From Patella vulgata (taxonomy: Eukaryota > Mollusca > Gastropoda > Patellidae): a stretch of 64,000 bases of DNA. The position numbers were made by a program, and so were the translations under genes. Shown in pieces: positions 1 through 9,073 of the stretch (positions are counted from its first letter, which is position 1; each line of letters opens with the position of its first letter). The notes under the pieces are model-generated. The model saw only the letters and a program-made list of their open reading frames with translations. It ran no database searches and was not told the DNA's origin. Location: contig NC_065883.2 of assembly GCF_932274485.2 (NCBI RefSeq), positions 44,920,539 to 44,984,538 of the forward strand, in the 5' to 3' direction.

Positions 1-40
1 GTCTGTCCTAAAGACGGCTTCTCATTCCTTTTCCCTAATC

Positions 41-1191
41 CTAGTTTAAATTACTCATCCAGCAGTTGATGATCTCTCTGGCCGTGTCCGGGCTCCAGTG
101 GATGGCGTCGTTACCTTTCAGTTCTATTTTGACCTTGAATTTTGGTAATGTTGTGGCGTTTGGTGAAGGTGCAGTGGAGATCGGTTGTAGCTGGTGATGT
201 TTTGGTAGGCGATCGGATTTTCTTGGTCGGTTGTTGGGAAAGCTGCTCTGGTCACCTTGAGTAGATCTAGCATCTGCTCGTGTATCCTTAGTCCACTTTC
301 CTCCGTGTTGAGCCCGACGTATATCACTAATTCCTCTGGTGCACCCATGTAGTTCTGGAGGATCGGTTTGATGTGGCTGATCTTGGCTCCAGAATAGCTA
401 TGGATCTCCCAGTCCCCGAGGAAGGATGCAATCCTAGCCAGGTTAGAGGATCCAATAACCAGGGTCTTTGCCATGACGGGTGGTAGGTATCATAAATCCT
501 TCTCGTCTTTACCTTTGTAGCTGTGAGGTCTCTGGTGGCGATTCTAGGGTTAGGAATGAATGGGCGATCTAGGGGACAGACAGTCGACAAGCGCGTTTAG
601 TGGCGATATAGATCCCGAGGAAGTAGGTGAGCTAGACACAACCCGGGGCGAACTGGTTGACCTAGCTGCACGCTTCGAGGGAGAGTTAATGCAAGTGCCT
701 TCTCCAGGGGATAATTTTCTCTTGTTGGGTGTGTATCGTTTTGGTGTGTCCCGGAGAAGGTTGTGTGTAATGTGCATGGGTGATGGGGGAGGGGGCGTGA
801 CAGTTTTAGAGATCGTGGACAGTAGGCGATGGGACTCTGTCTTCACACTATCCTGAAGTCGCTTGTCGTACGACTTCTTGGCCCATGTTAGGGCGTGGCT
901 AGAGTACTCTTGTACAGCATCTTTGGCAAAGTGACGTGACTTCAAGTACTCCAGTTTCTCCCCAAGTATGGCTCGGTAGTCTGTCGACAGGGATGAGGCG
1001 ACGTCCTTGGCCCATTTCAAGTTCAATGTCTCAATGGTAGTGGCTATGGTAGGCGTCTTCATGGCCGGCTTCACGAACTTATTCAGGTCTTGGATCTTCC
1101 AAGTGAAACGTCTGGTTGGTGTTCCAGTCTCCTGACTCTCCATAATGGTCAAGTGGTGGAGGCATTCGAGGACCTGAAAGAAGGCTTTCAC
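41..1191 (-). pseudogene. PLE ORF1 with SGNH-like domain, copy A (broken)
   Basis: Minus-strand counterpart of the 413-aa ORF1 at 42382-43623, open from 1191 to 550 and again from 474 to 124. The N-terminal part is a basic, Ser/Pro-rich region with helical stretches (RHFAKDAVQEYSSHALTWAK). The C-terminal part carries the start of an SGNH-hydrolase-like fold, KTLVIGSSNLARI followed by HSYSGAKISHI and YVGLN. The reading frame is interrupted at least twice relative to the better copy, so this one is not expected to make the full protein. Function is inferred only from the SGNH-type blocks. Confidence 0.7.
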
Positions 1192-1202
1192 GACACCTGC
1201 AT

Positions 1203-1432
1203 TTTCTGGTGGTGGCTGGCGCTGGTTTGGTTGTCGTTTTGGTTGGCGCTGGTTTGGTTGTCGACTTGGTTGGCGCTGGTTTGGTTGTCGACTTGGTTGG
1301 TGCTGGTAGCGGAATCCAGGTGGTGGTTGGTGGAATCCTGGTGGTGGTGGGTGGAAGCCTGGTGGTGGTGGGTGGAAGCCTGGTGGTGGTGGGTGGAAGC
1401 CTGGTGGTGGTTGGTGGAAGCCGGTTGTTTTC
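1203..1432. repeat. two minisatellites upstream of PLE ORF1
   Basis: Two tandem arrays lie side by side. One has a 27-bp unit around GGCGCTGGTTTGGTTGTCG (about 3 copies). The other has a 21-bp unit around CTGGTGGTGGTGGGTGGAAG (about 5 copies). Both unit lengths are multiples of three. On the minus strand they read as Pro/Thr-rich peptide repeats of the type RLPPTTT and TKSTTKPAP. The same pair of arrays is present at about 43640-43865 with different copy numbers, so they belong to the element. Confidence 0.85.
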
Positions 1433-1480
1433 CGGTGTTTCCAATTTATTTTTTCGGTGTTTTCCGGTATATAGTATAGC

Positions 1481-1720
1481 CCGAGAATAGCACTCTAAAT
1501 AGGTAACCGGGAGCCTGGTCCCGGCAATACTATATACCGGAAAACAACCGGAAACACCGGAAAACAACCGAAAAACAACCGGAAAACACCATTTTGTACT
1601 GAATACCGGAAAACACCGGAAAAACACTAAATATCGGAAAATACCCTAAATACGTAGGTAACCCGGAGACTAGCACCCTAAATAGGTAACCGAGAGCCTG
1701 TTCCTTTGTGTGCCTGGAGA
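1481..1720. repeat. PLE copy A/B junction with CCGGAAAACA terminal array
   Basis: Positions 1433-1480 read CCGGTGTTTTCCGG-like on the plus strand, and 1533-1640 read the inverse (ACCGGAAAACACCGG). The junction is therefore palindromic around the short spacer 1481-1532. The spacer and the flank contain CTAAATAGGTAACC, a motif that recurs near 1680, 9091-9110 (inverted), 10044-10063 (inverted) and 39648. It looks like the terminal module of this PLE family. Confidence 0.65.
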
Positions 1721-2238
1721 GGTTAAGTCTCCACATAAGCACTGACCTAGGATGATGACAAATTAGTTCGTGATATTTCCTAGTTTTATTAAAAATACAT
1801 ACAATACATTAGATTTATATACAAAGGCGATTTCACTGTTTATTGGTGTTGGTGGCGCTGACGGTCTTCCTTGGATGGTGCTTCTGGTATTCTGGTATTA
1901 TTGTTTCTGAAGAAAAAATAAAATAAATTTGAGGCTCTCGGGAGAGAGCCACATTAGTGTGTTTCCTTCTACGGATTGGGTTTTCTAAAAAATCGTGTTT
2001 GTTCCACATCACCGGGTTAGGGCTAGGCTTCTTATATCTAGTTGATTTTATTAAATAACGGTTAGGGATAGGATTTGATATATGGTTTGATTTGGAATAG
2101 GGTAGAGACTGGTCTTATTTAACTCATTCGTTCCAACTTATGCCAGGCGTCGACCTAATTAGCTACTGAATTTCACCGATTTACGCCACCTGTCGACTAC
2201 CTAATGTCTAGTCACTTTTCCGAACGACGACTGTTGTC

Positions 2239-2620
2239 GGCCTCTCTGATGTAAAGTTTTATTGATCAAGAAAGTTATCAAAAAAGGCCAATTGACTTCC
2301 AAAAAGTAGTTATCCAATAAATATATAGTTCGAACTAATTACTGCAATCGTAAAATTTGTAGGTCACATCAAAGGTTTAGGGGTTATAAAGGTCGTAAAC
2401 TCGCAAGACAATTTGCCCATCAACGGCTGCTGCCGGCCTTTTTGATGTATTGTTTTATTGATCAATAAAGTTATCAAAAAAGACGATTGGCTTTCCAAAA
2501 GTAGTTATCCAATAAGCGTATAGTTTGAACTAATGATCGAAATCATAAAACATATACGTCACATCAATGGTTTCGGGGTTATAAGGTCGTGAACTCTCGA
2601 GAAAATTCGTGTCAAAGGGC
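2239..2620. repeat. tandem duplication, about 195-bp unit
   Basis: The block at about 2239-2420 (GATGTAAAGTTTTATTGATC onward) is repeated with many substitutions at about 2437-2610 (GATGTATTGTTTTATTGATC onward). Both copies share TAGTTATCCAATAA and GGGTTATAAAGGTCGT-like motifs. The duplication lies near the left end of the TTAA element and looks subterminal. Confidence 0.75.
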
Positions 2621-2659
2621 GCCATTTTGTACGCAAGATTCATAGTTTCACGCTCGTTC

Positions 2660-3050
2660 ATCTAATAATTTCTTTGCTATGGAAAGTGATCCCGATTCAG
2701 AATTTGAAGGAATTGTATCAAAGGATATTTATTTACATGTGAATATTAATCTCAGTAATGACAAATGTTCCGGGGAAAGTGATTTTTCCGAGATATGAAA
2801 CAGAGAAGAAGATATACGTGATATACGGCGTACCAAAAATGGCTGCCACTCTTCGACGAATTGTAATATCCCAGCGCTCACTCTTTTAATAATTTCTTCG
2901 CTATAAAGTGATTCCGAATCAGAATTTGTAGGATTTTTATCAAAGGGTATTTTAGATGTGAATATTAATCTCAATAGTGTTCGGGAAATTGTTTTTTCCG
3001 GGATTATAAACGGAGAAGAAGATGACCCAGATACGACTTGCTACGAAAAA
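2660..3050. repeat. tandem duplication with piggyBac-like N-terminal coding remnant
   Basis: Two diverged copies of a roughly 220-bp unit start at about 2662 and 2885. Both contain TAATAATTTCTT, GATTCAGAATTTG-like text, GTGAATATTAATCTCA and a GGAGAAGAAGAT-type segment. The first copy contains the ATG at 2679 and a short acidic open frame. The second lacks that ATG. Duplication of a transposase 5' exon remnant is the simplest reading. Confidence 0.6.
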
Positions 3051-3363
3051 AAAATCAAAATGTCGGCCCGTGGTCGGCGAATACAATGCCGACTTTGTTC
3101 AGCAAACTAAGTTAAATTCAGTGATTTTTTCAACATTTTTAGGACATTTAAATGAGGATAAAAATAGTTTGATTTTTTAATTTGCTCATTGTGGTAAATC
3201 TTGCACATTTTGATCGTCAATTAGACGAATGCCTACGGAAGCATGCTATGGCTTGTTGTACAATGTGCGTGTGCTAAACATTGTTGAATTTAAATAAAAA
3301 ATAACTTTGTTGTTACTTTTTATTAGTGCTTAAAAGTTAGACCATTTTGATGCCCAATTATAT

Positions 3364-4892
3364 ACTATTCAAAAAAAGTAGGGGATATTTGATTTTGGGG
3401 GCATAATACTAAAATATGCAAATGACTACGAAAAAAGTCACTATAGAACCTAACAGAAGAAACATTTCCAGTTACATGTGACGCCCAAACGCACCAATAG
3501 CTACCGCATGGAATGCAGGTGATGCTTGGGATCATCATGGGGGTCCAACCCAAGATTTGCACGACTCTGACTTTGAATGTTACAGTCATTGTGGCATTGA
3601 ATTCCAGGGTGGAAACATCAGTTTAATTGTTTTAGTGACCAGAAAACAAATTTTGATATGCGTCGGCTTACCCAAAATGAAAGGTTACGTGCCCTTGGCA
3701 TGCTACAGATCGGCACAACACAGGCGGTTGTGGCGCGGACGATGAATGTTTCTCAGTCTGTCATAAGCAGGCTATGGTCCAGATACCGTGATACACAATC
3801 TGTTCAGGACAGACCACGCTCAGGTCGACCAAGGGCGACAACTCAAGCCCAGGATCGATTTATCCGTACCTTGGCCTTGAGAAATCGTGTCATCACAGCA
3901 AATCAGATCAGCGCTCGTCTTCAAACAGACACTGGTGTGAGAGTGAGTGGCCAGACGATTCGGAATCGACTGCATAGGGGTCACCTTCGCGCCCGACGTC
4001 CTCGCGTGATCCCTTGTTTGAGAGATCATCACATTCAGGCAAGACGTCGTTGGTGTAGGGATCGTCAACACTGGGATAATCGACGCTGGAGCAATGTGAT
4101 GTTTTCAGATGAGTCAAGGTTCACTGTTGATTTTTTGGACAGACGTAGGAGGGTGTGGCGTCGTCGAAACGAGCGCTTCCAAGACGTTAACGTCATCAGA
4201 CATGATCGATTTGGGGGTGGTTCTGTTATGGTGTGGGGAGGCATCACTGATGCTGGAAGAACGGCTTTACATGTTGTTGCAGGGCGTGTTACAGGCCAGT
4301 ACTACCGGGACAACATCTTGGCAGTCCATGTTGTGCCGTTCGCACGACGTCATGGCCGCCGTTTCATCTTCCAGGATGACAACGCAAGATGTCACAGGGC
4401 CAGGATCGTTACAGGTTACCTCCAACAACAGAACATCACCACATTACCTTGGCCAGCACTGAGTCCCGACCTCTCCCCCATCGAGCATGTCTGGGACATG
4501 CTTGGACAGAGGTTACGTCAACGTCAACAACGTCCTGCCAATGTCCAAGAACTTGCTGCTGCGTTGCAACAGGAATGGGACAATCTGGACCAAAATGACC
4601 TTAGACGTCTCATTAGGAGTATGCCACGTCGGATCAATGCTTGTTTGGCAAACAGAGGAGGATTTACCCGTTACTGACTTGGTTGTGATGCTGTGGTAAC
4701 TTTGCTGTTTGACCCCGGGTATCATTTTACCCTTATAATGGTCAGTCTGTGCCTTACTTAGTCTAACGATCATTTGGAATAAATCGATGAATGTGAACTT
4801 CATTTCATTTTGTCATTTGTTTCTTCGTCAGTTTCATTAGGTGACTTTAATAACACTTAAAAATCAAATATCCCCTACTTTTTTTGAATAGT
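3364..4892 (+). mobile_element. Tc1-like transposon, apparently intact
   Basis: A 1,529-bp element with perfect 33-bp terminal inverted repeats at 3364-3396 and 4860-4892 (ACTATTCAAAAAAAGTAGGG inward). It carries one uninterrupted transposase gene. Both flanks are TATA-rich, so a TA target duplication is likely, but its exact edges are ambiguous. Perfect repeats plus a whole ORF point to recent arrival. It sits inside the TTAA-flanked element. Confidence 0.9.
3658..4677 (+). CDS. Tc1-like DDE transposase
   Basis: A 339-aa protein of normal Tc1-family length. Residues about 5-110 form the paired-like helix-turn-helix DNA-binding region, with RPRSGRPR and then the second HTH (VSGQTIRNRLHR) ending in LRARRPR. 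The catalytic triad is visible: D in MFSDESRFTV, D in IFQDDNARCH and E in SPDLSPIEHVW, with Tc1-type spacing. The GRPR motif and a glycine-rich box (RFGGGSVMVWGG) are present, and the protein ends RGGFTRY, a standard Tc1 C-terminus. The start ATG at 3658 gives the expected N-terminus. It would cut and paste the element that carries it, acting in the nucleus at the terminal repeats. No stop or frameshift is seen. An intact ORF does not prove activity. Confidence 0.93.
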   Translation: MRRLTQNERLRALGMLQIGTTQAVVARTMNVSQSVISRLWSRYRDTQSVQDRPRSGRPRATTQAQDRFIRTLALRNRVITANQISARLQTDTGVRVSGQTIRNRLHRGHLRARRPRVIPCLRDHHIQARRRWCRDRQHWDNRRWSNVMFSDESRFTVDFLDRRRRVWRRRNERFQDVNVIRHDRFGGGSVMVWGGITDAGRTALHVVAGRVTGQYYRDNILAVHVVPFARRHGRRFIFQDDNARCHRARIVTGYLQQQNITTLPWPALSPDLSPIEHVWDMLGQRLRQRQQRPANVQELAAALQQEWDNLDQNDLRRLIRSMPRRINACLANRGGFTRY

Positions 4893-5086
4893 TATATCTT
4901 CATTTGAATATATGAACATTTTTTGACTGGAATAATAGTTTGTGTGTTATTTTGTGTTCTTTGCAATATATTGGATTAAGGGATAATCCTTAAATTAGCT
5001 CCAGGGAGATAAGCTATTGTCTAGTTAATTGGCTTAGGGAGAGACAGTAGTAGATAATGAATTAAGTCTAGGGGTCAATGAGTTAA

Positions 5087-7262
5087 TCTAATTTACTGTG
5101 CACTAGGATGTCGTTCAGATTTTTATTTTTAGAATATGCAATTATAAGTTTCTTTGTGAATATTTTTTGGGTGATTTTCTTGGAGATCAGTATAGTGTTT
5201 TCTGATGATTTTGGATGCACTTGCTGCTGTTGCGCTAAATGGAACTACAAAAGGAGCTATTGCGCTAGCCGTATGAATATTCAAACCTAGGGGGGCTGTT
5301 GTTTTCAATTTGTCAATCCAGAATTTTTCTCTTGTTAGCCTAAACGTTTTAAATTCTTCTGTAGTTTCAAAGTCGCTCTTGGTCTTTTCTATTGGCGTGA
5401 CAATGAGATCAGAAATGTCATGATTTGGTTGGTTGAAATGAATTGAGACAGGTTTGTCTTTTTTTTGTGACTGTCTGATCGGTGACCGTTAATTCTTTCC
5501 CTAAGTGCATTTTGAGTTTCCCCTACGTATTGCTTGTCACATTTTCTGAATGAAATTAGATAAATTATGTTTGAACTACTGCATGAAAGTTGGTCTAATA
5601 TTGGGAATTGTGTGCCAGATGTTTTGTTATGGAAATGGTCGGATATGTTTAAGATTTTGCATGTTTGACATCTTGGATGGCCACAAATTTTGGTTTTAAC
5701 TGATGATTGTATATTATTTGTTTCTTTGGCGGCAAGCTCAGCTAGAGTGTTGTTTTTTATACGTCGTAGATAGCGTTTGGAGTATCCCCTTTCCCTTAGT
5801 TTGCTAAATACCAGCGTACATGCTGACTCAAAGTCGGTCTTCTGAGTACATATCCTATGAAAGCGGAGAATCTGAGATTTTATGATGCCAGAGAAGGTAT
5901 GTTTGGGATGAAAGGAGCTCTTGAACAATAGTTGATGTGTATCGGTTTATTTGAAAAACACTTTAGTTTCTAGTTGGCCAGTGTTTTTGGTGTTGCTACT
6001 TTTAAAGACGGTGGTGTCAAGAAAATCTATGCTGTTATGACTTACATTTGCGGTTAATTTGACAGATGAATGGTGATTGTTCAAAATGTTGAAAAACGTC
6101 CAAAATTCGTCTAGTGTGTACGTCCAGACTATGAAAACGTCATCTAGAAAGCGTCCATAGAAATCTGGTTTTAATGGACAAAGTGGCAGAACTTCCCTTT
6201 CCCACTCCGCCATGAAGAGGTTTGCATAACTTGGGGCAAATCGTTTCCCATCGCAGTTCCGGAAGACTGGAGGTATACTTGGTCGTTGAAAGCGAAGTCA
6301 TTCCTCCTCAGACAAATGTCGAGTAGTTTGAGGATTTCTTTGTCCGGCCAGGATGCTTGCGGGTTCCTAAGAAATGCTTTCCTAACTGCTTCAATACCTA
6401 TGTTATCAATGTTCGTGTACATGCTTTGTACGTCGATGGATATTAAAATGGTGTGTTCGGGGACTCTTAACTGTTTGATTTACTGAATGAAATCGTTAGT
6501 GTCTTTAAGGTAGGATGGGTGTTGGCATGCTAGGGGTAATACGAAGTGGTCTATATATTGTGTTACGTTCTACGATTCGCTGCCACAGTCTGATATTATT
6601 GGGCGTCCCTTGGGTGATTTATTAGGTATAAACCATTCTGTTTCTGGATTTTCATGTATTTTTGGTAGTGTATAGAGATGTCTTTGCCGGCAGTCAGATT
6701 TAGCAGATAGATAATCATATTGTTTTGCTGTTATGTATTCCTTATCCTGCAATTCATATAAGATGTTGTTTATTAAAGTTGCGGTGTCCTTAAAGATGGG
6801 TTGGTCTAATTTAGTGTAATGTTAGGATTACTTAATTGTTTTTCTGCCTCCGAGATTATAGTCTGCGCGATTCATTATGACACAACACGAGCCTTTGTCG
6901 CTTTTCTTAATTATTATGTTTTTGTCTTTTTTAAGGGTGTTTAATGCTGTTTTTGTTGCTCGGTTGAGATTTGTTTTTTGTGATTGTGGTTGAAGGGATT
7001 ATATTTATATATTCATTTCGTCGAAAGTTTTTAGGATGGCTGGTGATAATGACTTTTTAGGTGGTTTCCATGTAGATTTTGCTGTGAATAATTTTTTACC
7101 TCTGCCGGGTTTGTTGCTAAAAAAAATAAGTTAACGAAAGTGTTCTTTGGAAGCGATCGGTTGCCTGGGTGATGGGGTCTATGGATGTTATTGTGGGGGT
7201 TGGGATGAATTTAAGGCCTTTATCAAGAATGTTCATTTCTAGGGGGTTGAGAAGTCTGTCGC
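5087..7262 (-). pseudogene. PLE ORF2 (reverse transcriptase + GIY-YIG), copy B, broken
   Basis: Minus-strand remnant of the ORF2 seen whole-length at 40337-42301. Recognisable pieces are the fingers/palm segment (HLYTLPKIHENPETE, GRPIISDCGSES), the SMYTNID stretch, the FLDDVFIVW active-site segment and the GIY-YIG endonuclease region (KQYVGETQNALRERINGHR). These lie in several frames, and the copy has many lesions. It is a dead copy of a Penelope-type enzyme, which normally copies element RNA into a site nicked by its GIY-YIG nuclease. Confidence 0.8.
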
Positions 7263-7274
7263 TCAAATTGACAA

Positions 7275-7912
7275 CTGTCTGTCCTAAAGACGGCTTCTCA
7301 TTCCGATTCCCTAATCCTAGTTTAAATTCCTCATCCAGCAGTTGATGATCTCTCTGGCCGTGTCTGGGCTCCAGTGGATTGCGGCGTTACCTTTCAGTTC
7401 TATTTTGCCCTTGAAGTTTGGTAGTGTGGTGGCGTTTGGTGAAGGTGCAGTGGAGATCAGTTGGTTGTAGCTGGTGATGTTTTAGTAGGCGATCGGATTT
7501 TCTTGGTTGGTTGTTGGGAAAGCTGCTCTGGTCACCTTGAGTAGATCTAGCATCTGCTCGTGTATCCTTGGTCCACTTTCCTCCGTGTTTTTGAGCCCGA
7601 CGTGTATCACTAATTCCTCTGGTGCTGGACCCATGTAGTTATGGAGTATCTGTTTGATGTGGCTGATCTTGGCTCCAGAATAGCTATGGATCTCCCAGTC
7701 CCCGAGGAAGGATGCAATCCTAGCCAGGTTAGAGGATCCAATAACCAGGGTCTTTGCCGTGACGGGTGGTAGGAACCATAACTCCTTCTCGTCTTTACCT
7801 TTGTAGCTGTGAGGTCTCTTTAGGGATAGGTTAAGTGATCGCCAACATCTGGTGGCGATTCTAGGGTTAGGAATGATGGGCGATCTAGGGGACAGATAGT
7901 TGACAAACGCCT
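7275..7912 (-). pseudogene. PLE ORF1 3' part, copy B (truncated)
   Basis: Aligns with the 3' half of ORF1 at about 42340-43025 (SGNH-like domain region). It stops at 7912, where unrelated Tc1-type sequence starts. The text around the break (TAGTTGACAAACGCCTTTA) still matches PLE ORF1. Confidence 0.7.
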
Positions 7913-9067
7913 TTAATTGTTCACGCCAGACAATAATTAATCTTAGAATGAGAGTACTTCAAACTGGAACTATTGCTGACCGCCCAAGGGTGGGAGCGCC
8001 ACGTGTGACGTCACTCCAGGAAGATCAAGCAATACGATTACGTCATCTTAGAAACAGATTTGTCACTGCAACCTCCACAAGAAGAGAGATGTTTGTTGGA
8101 AGGGTAACTGCACAAACTGTTCAAAATCGCTTCCAGGCTGCTGGTCTTCGAGCTCGGAGGCCCTATAATGGATCAATATTGACATCTCTTCATCGCCGTA
8201 ACCGACTTGTGTGGGTCACAAGACACATAAGATTTACTCAAAGACAGTGGAATTGGGTTGTCTTTAGTGACGAATCTCGATTCACTTTGAGATTTGCCGA
8301 TGGCAGGGTCCGGGTGTACCGCAGACGAGGTGAACGTTACGCTCAAGTATGCGTCAGAGAAGATGACCGATTTGGTGGCGGCAGCGTCATGGTTTGGGGT
8401 TCGTTTTGTGCACATGGACGTTCTCCTCTTGTTGTTGTCCAAGGGAACTTAAATGCTGTCCAGTACAGGGATCAGATTTTGCAACCTGTTCTTCTTCCGT
8501 TTATGCAGAGACATGGGCCTAGACTAACGTTTCAACAAGACAATGCTCGACCTCATACAGCAATTGCTACCCAGAATTTTTTAAGAAATACCGGTGTCCA
8601 AGTCCTGGATTGGCCGTCGCTTAGCCCCTACCTTAATCCTATTGAACACATCTGGGACGAACTGGGTCGACGTGTTCGTCAGCAAGTGAATCCACCACTG
8701 ACGTTGCAGGACCTTCAACATGCTCTTGCTGAGCAGTGGCGACGTCTTCCTCGGTAGTGTTTACTAATGTTCTGAGATCCATGAGAAGACGTTGTGTGGC
8801 AGTACGAGACGCTAGAGGAGGCCACAACCGTTACTAAACACTTTATTCCGATTGTTCTCCAAGTCTGTGAATTTCATTTTTTTTTGGGGGGGGGGGGGTA
8901 CTGTAACATCACGAACGTTATCAATGTCAAGGACTTTCGGCGAGACGTATTCTTGCTTTCTGTTGATGTCAAGGTCGTCTGTGCACAACATAACATTAAA
9001 ATAGTTGCCTTAAACCAAATATTAAAAATCTAGTCCCAGAAATCCCGAGTGTCAAGTTTTTAATATG
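7913..9067 (+). mobile_element. Tc1-like transposon relic, 5'-truncated
   Basis: The fragment starts inside the transposase helix-turn-helix and runs through the C-terminal end of the gene plus about 230 bp of 3' flank, including a T-run and a G-run near 8878-8898. No left inverted repeat is present, so the element is 5'-truncated. Its right edge is placed near 9067, before the PLE 37-bp repeat begins at 9074, and is approximate. Confidence 0.65.
7916..8837 (+). pseudogene. Tc1-like transposase, truncated and frameshifted
   Basis: Translation from about 7916 (NCSRQTIINLRMRVLQTG) covers the second half of the N-terminal DNA-binding domain and the whole catalytic core. The triad is D in VFSDESRFTL, D in TFQQDNARPH and E in NPIEHIWDEL, with the glycine box RFGGGSVMVWGS. 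The main frame stops at 8757. A one-base shift near 8752-8757 restores the usual C-terminus (SMRRRCVAVRDARGGHNRY) up to the stop at 8835-8837. The first HTH and its start codon are missing, and the nearby upstream ATG belongs to PLE sequence. It differs clearly in sequence from the Tc1 at 3658-4677, so it is a different family. Confidence 0.85.
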
Positions 9068-9073
9068 GCTGAG

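Larger units (their letters stand above)
1..1480 (-). mobile_element. Penelope-like element copy A (partial, 5' part)
   Basis: This is the 5' part of a Penelope-like retroelement on the minus strand, cut by the window edge. It aligns along its length with the copy at 39543-43964: positions 1-1190 match ORF1 there, and 1190-1480 match the upstream minisatellites and the CCGGTGTTTT-type terminal array. The copy ends near 1480 at the motif GTATATAGTATAGCC. About 50 bp further on, the 3' end of copy B begins, so A and B sit head to tail. ORF2 of this copy would lie outside the window to the left. Confidence 0.8.
2123..5082. mobile_element. TTAA-flanked, piggyBac-like non-autonomous element
   Basis: A 2,960-bp insertion into PLE copy B. 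The target TTAA is duplicated at 2119-2122 and 5083-5086 and occurs once at the homologous empty site 40156-40159. The insertion begins CTCATT and ends AATGAG, a 6-bp terminal inverted repeat. A TTAA target is typical of piggyBac and also of Kolobok-type transposons. An open stretch from the ATG at 2679 reads MESDPDSEFEGIVSKD, which resembles the acidic N-terminus of piggyBac-derived transposases. No transposase core is present, and 1,529 bp of the length is a Tc1 insertion. Confidence 0.7.
1533..7912 (-). mobile_element. Penelope-like element copy B (interrupted)
   Basis: Second PLE copy on the minus strand. The 3' tail is 1533-2122, the ORF2 region 5083-7262 and the ORF1 3' part 7275-7912. 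Each part aligns collinearly with the copy at 39543-43964. The collinearity is broken at 2123-5082, where a TTAA-flanked element has inserted; the homologous copy has a single TTAA at the matching point (40156-40159). At 7912 the copy stops against a Tc1-like fragment, so the ORF1 5' part is missing. The copy carries multiple coding lesions and is dead. Confidence 0.8.

Noticed and set aside
560-856. 98-aa plus-strand ORF, similar one at 9443-9775 and 42935-43288
   Set aside because: These are opposite-strand shadows of PLE ORF1. The minus-strand frame carries the conserved domain.
1090-1479. Trp-rich plus-strand ORF with repeated LALVWLSTW peptide
   Set aside because: It is the reverse-strand reading of the minisatellites and has no independent support.
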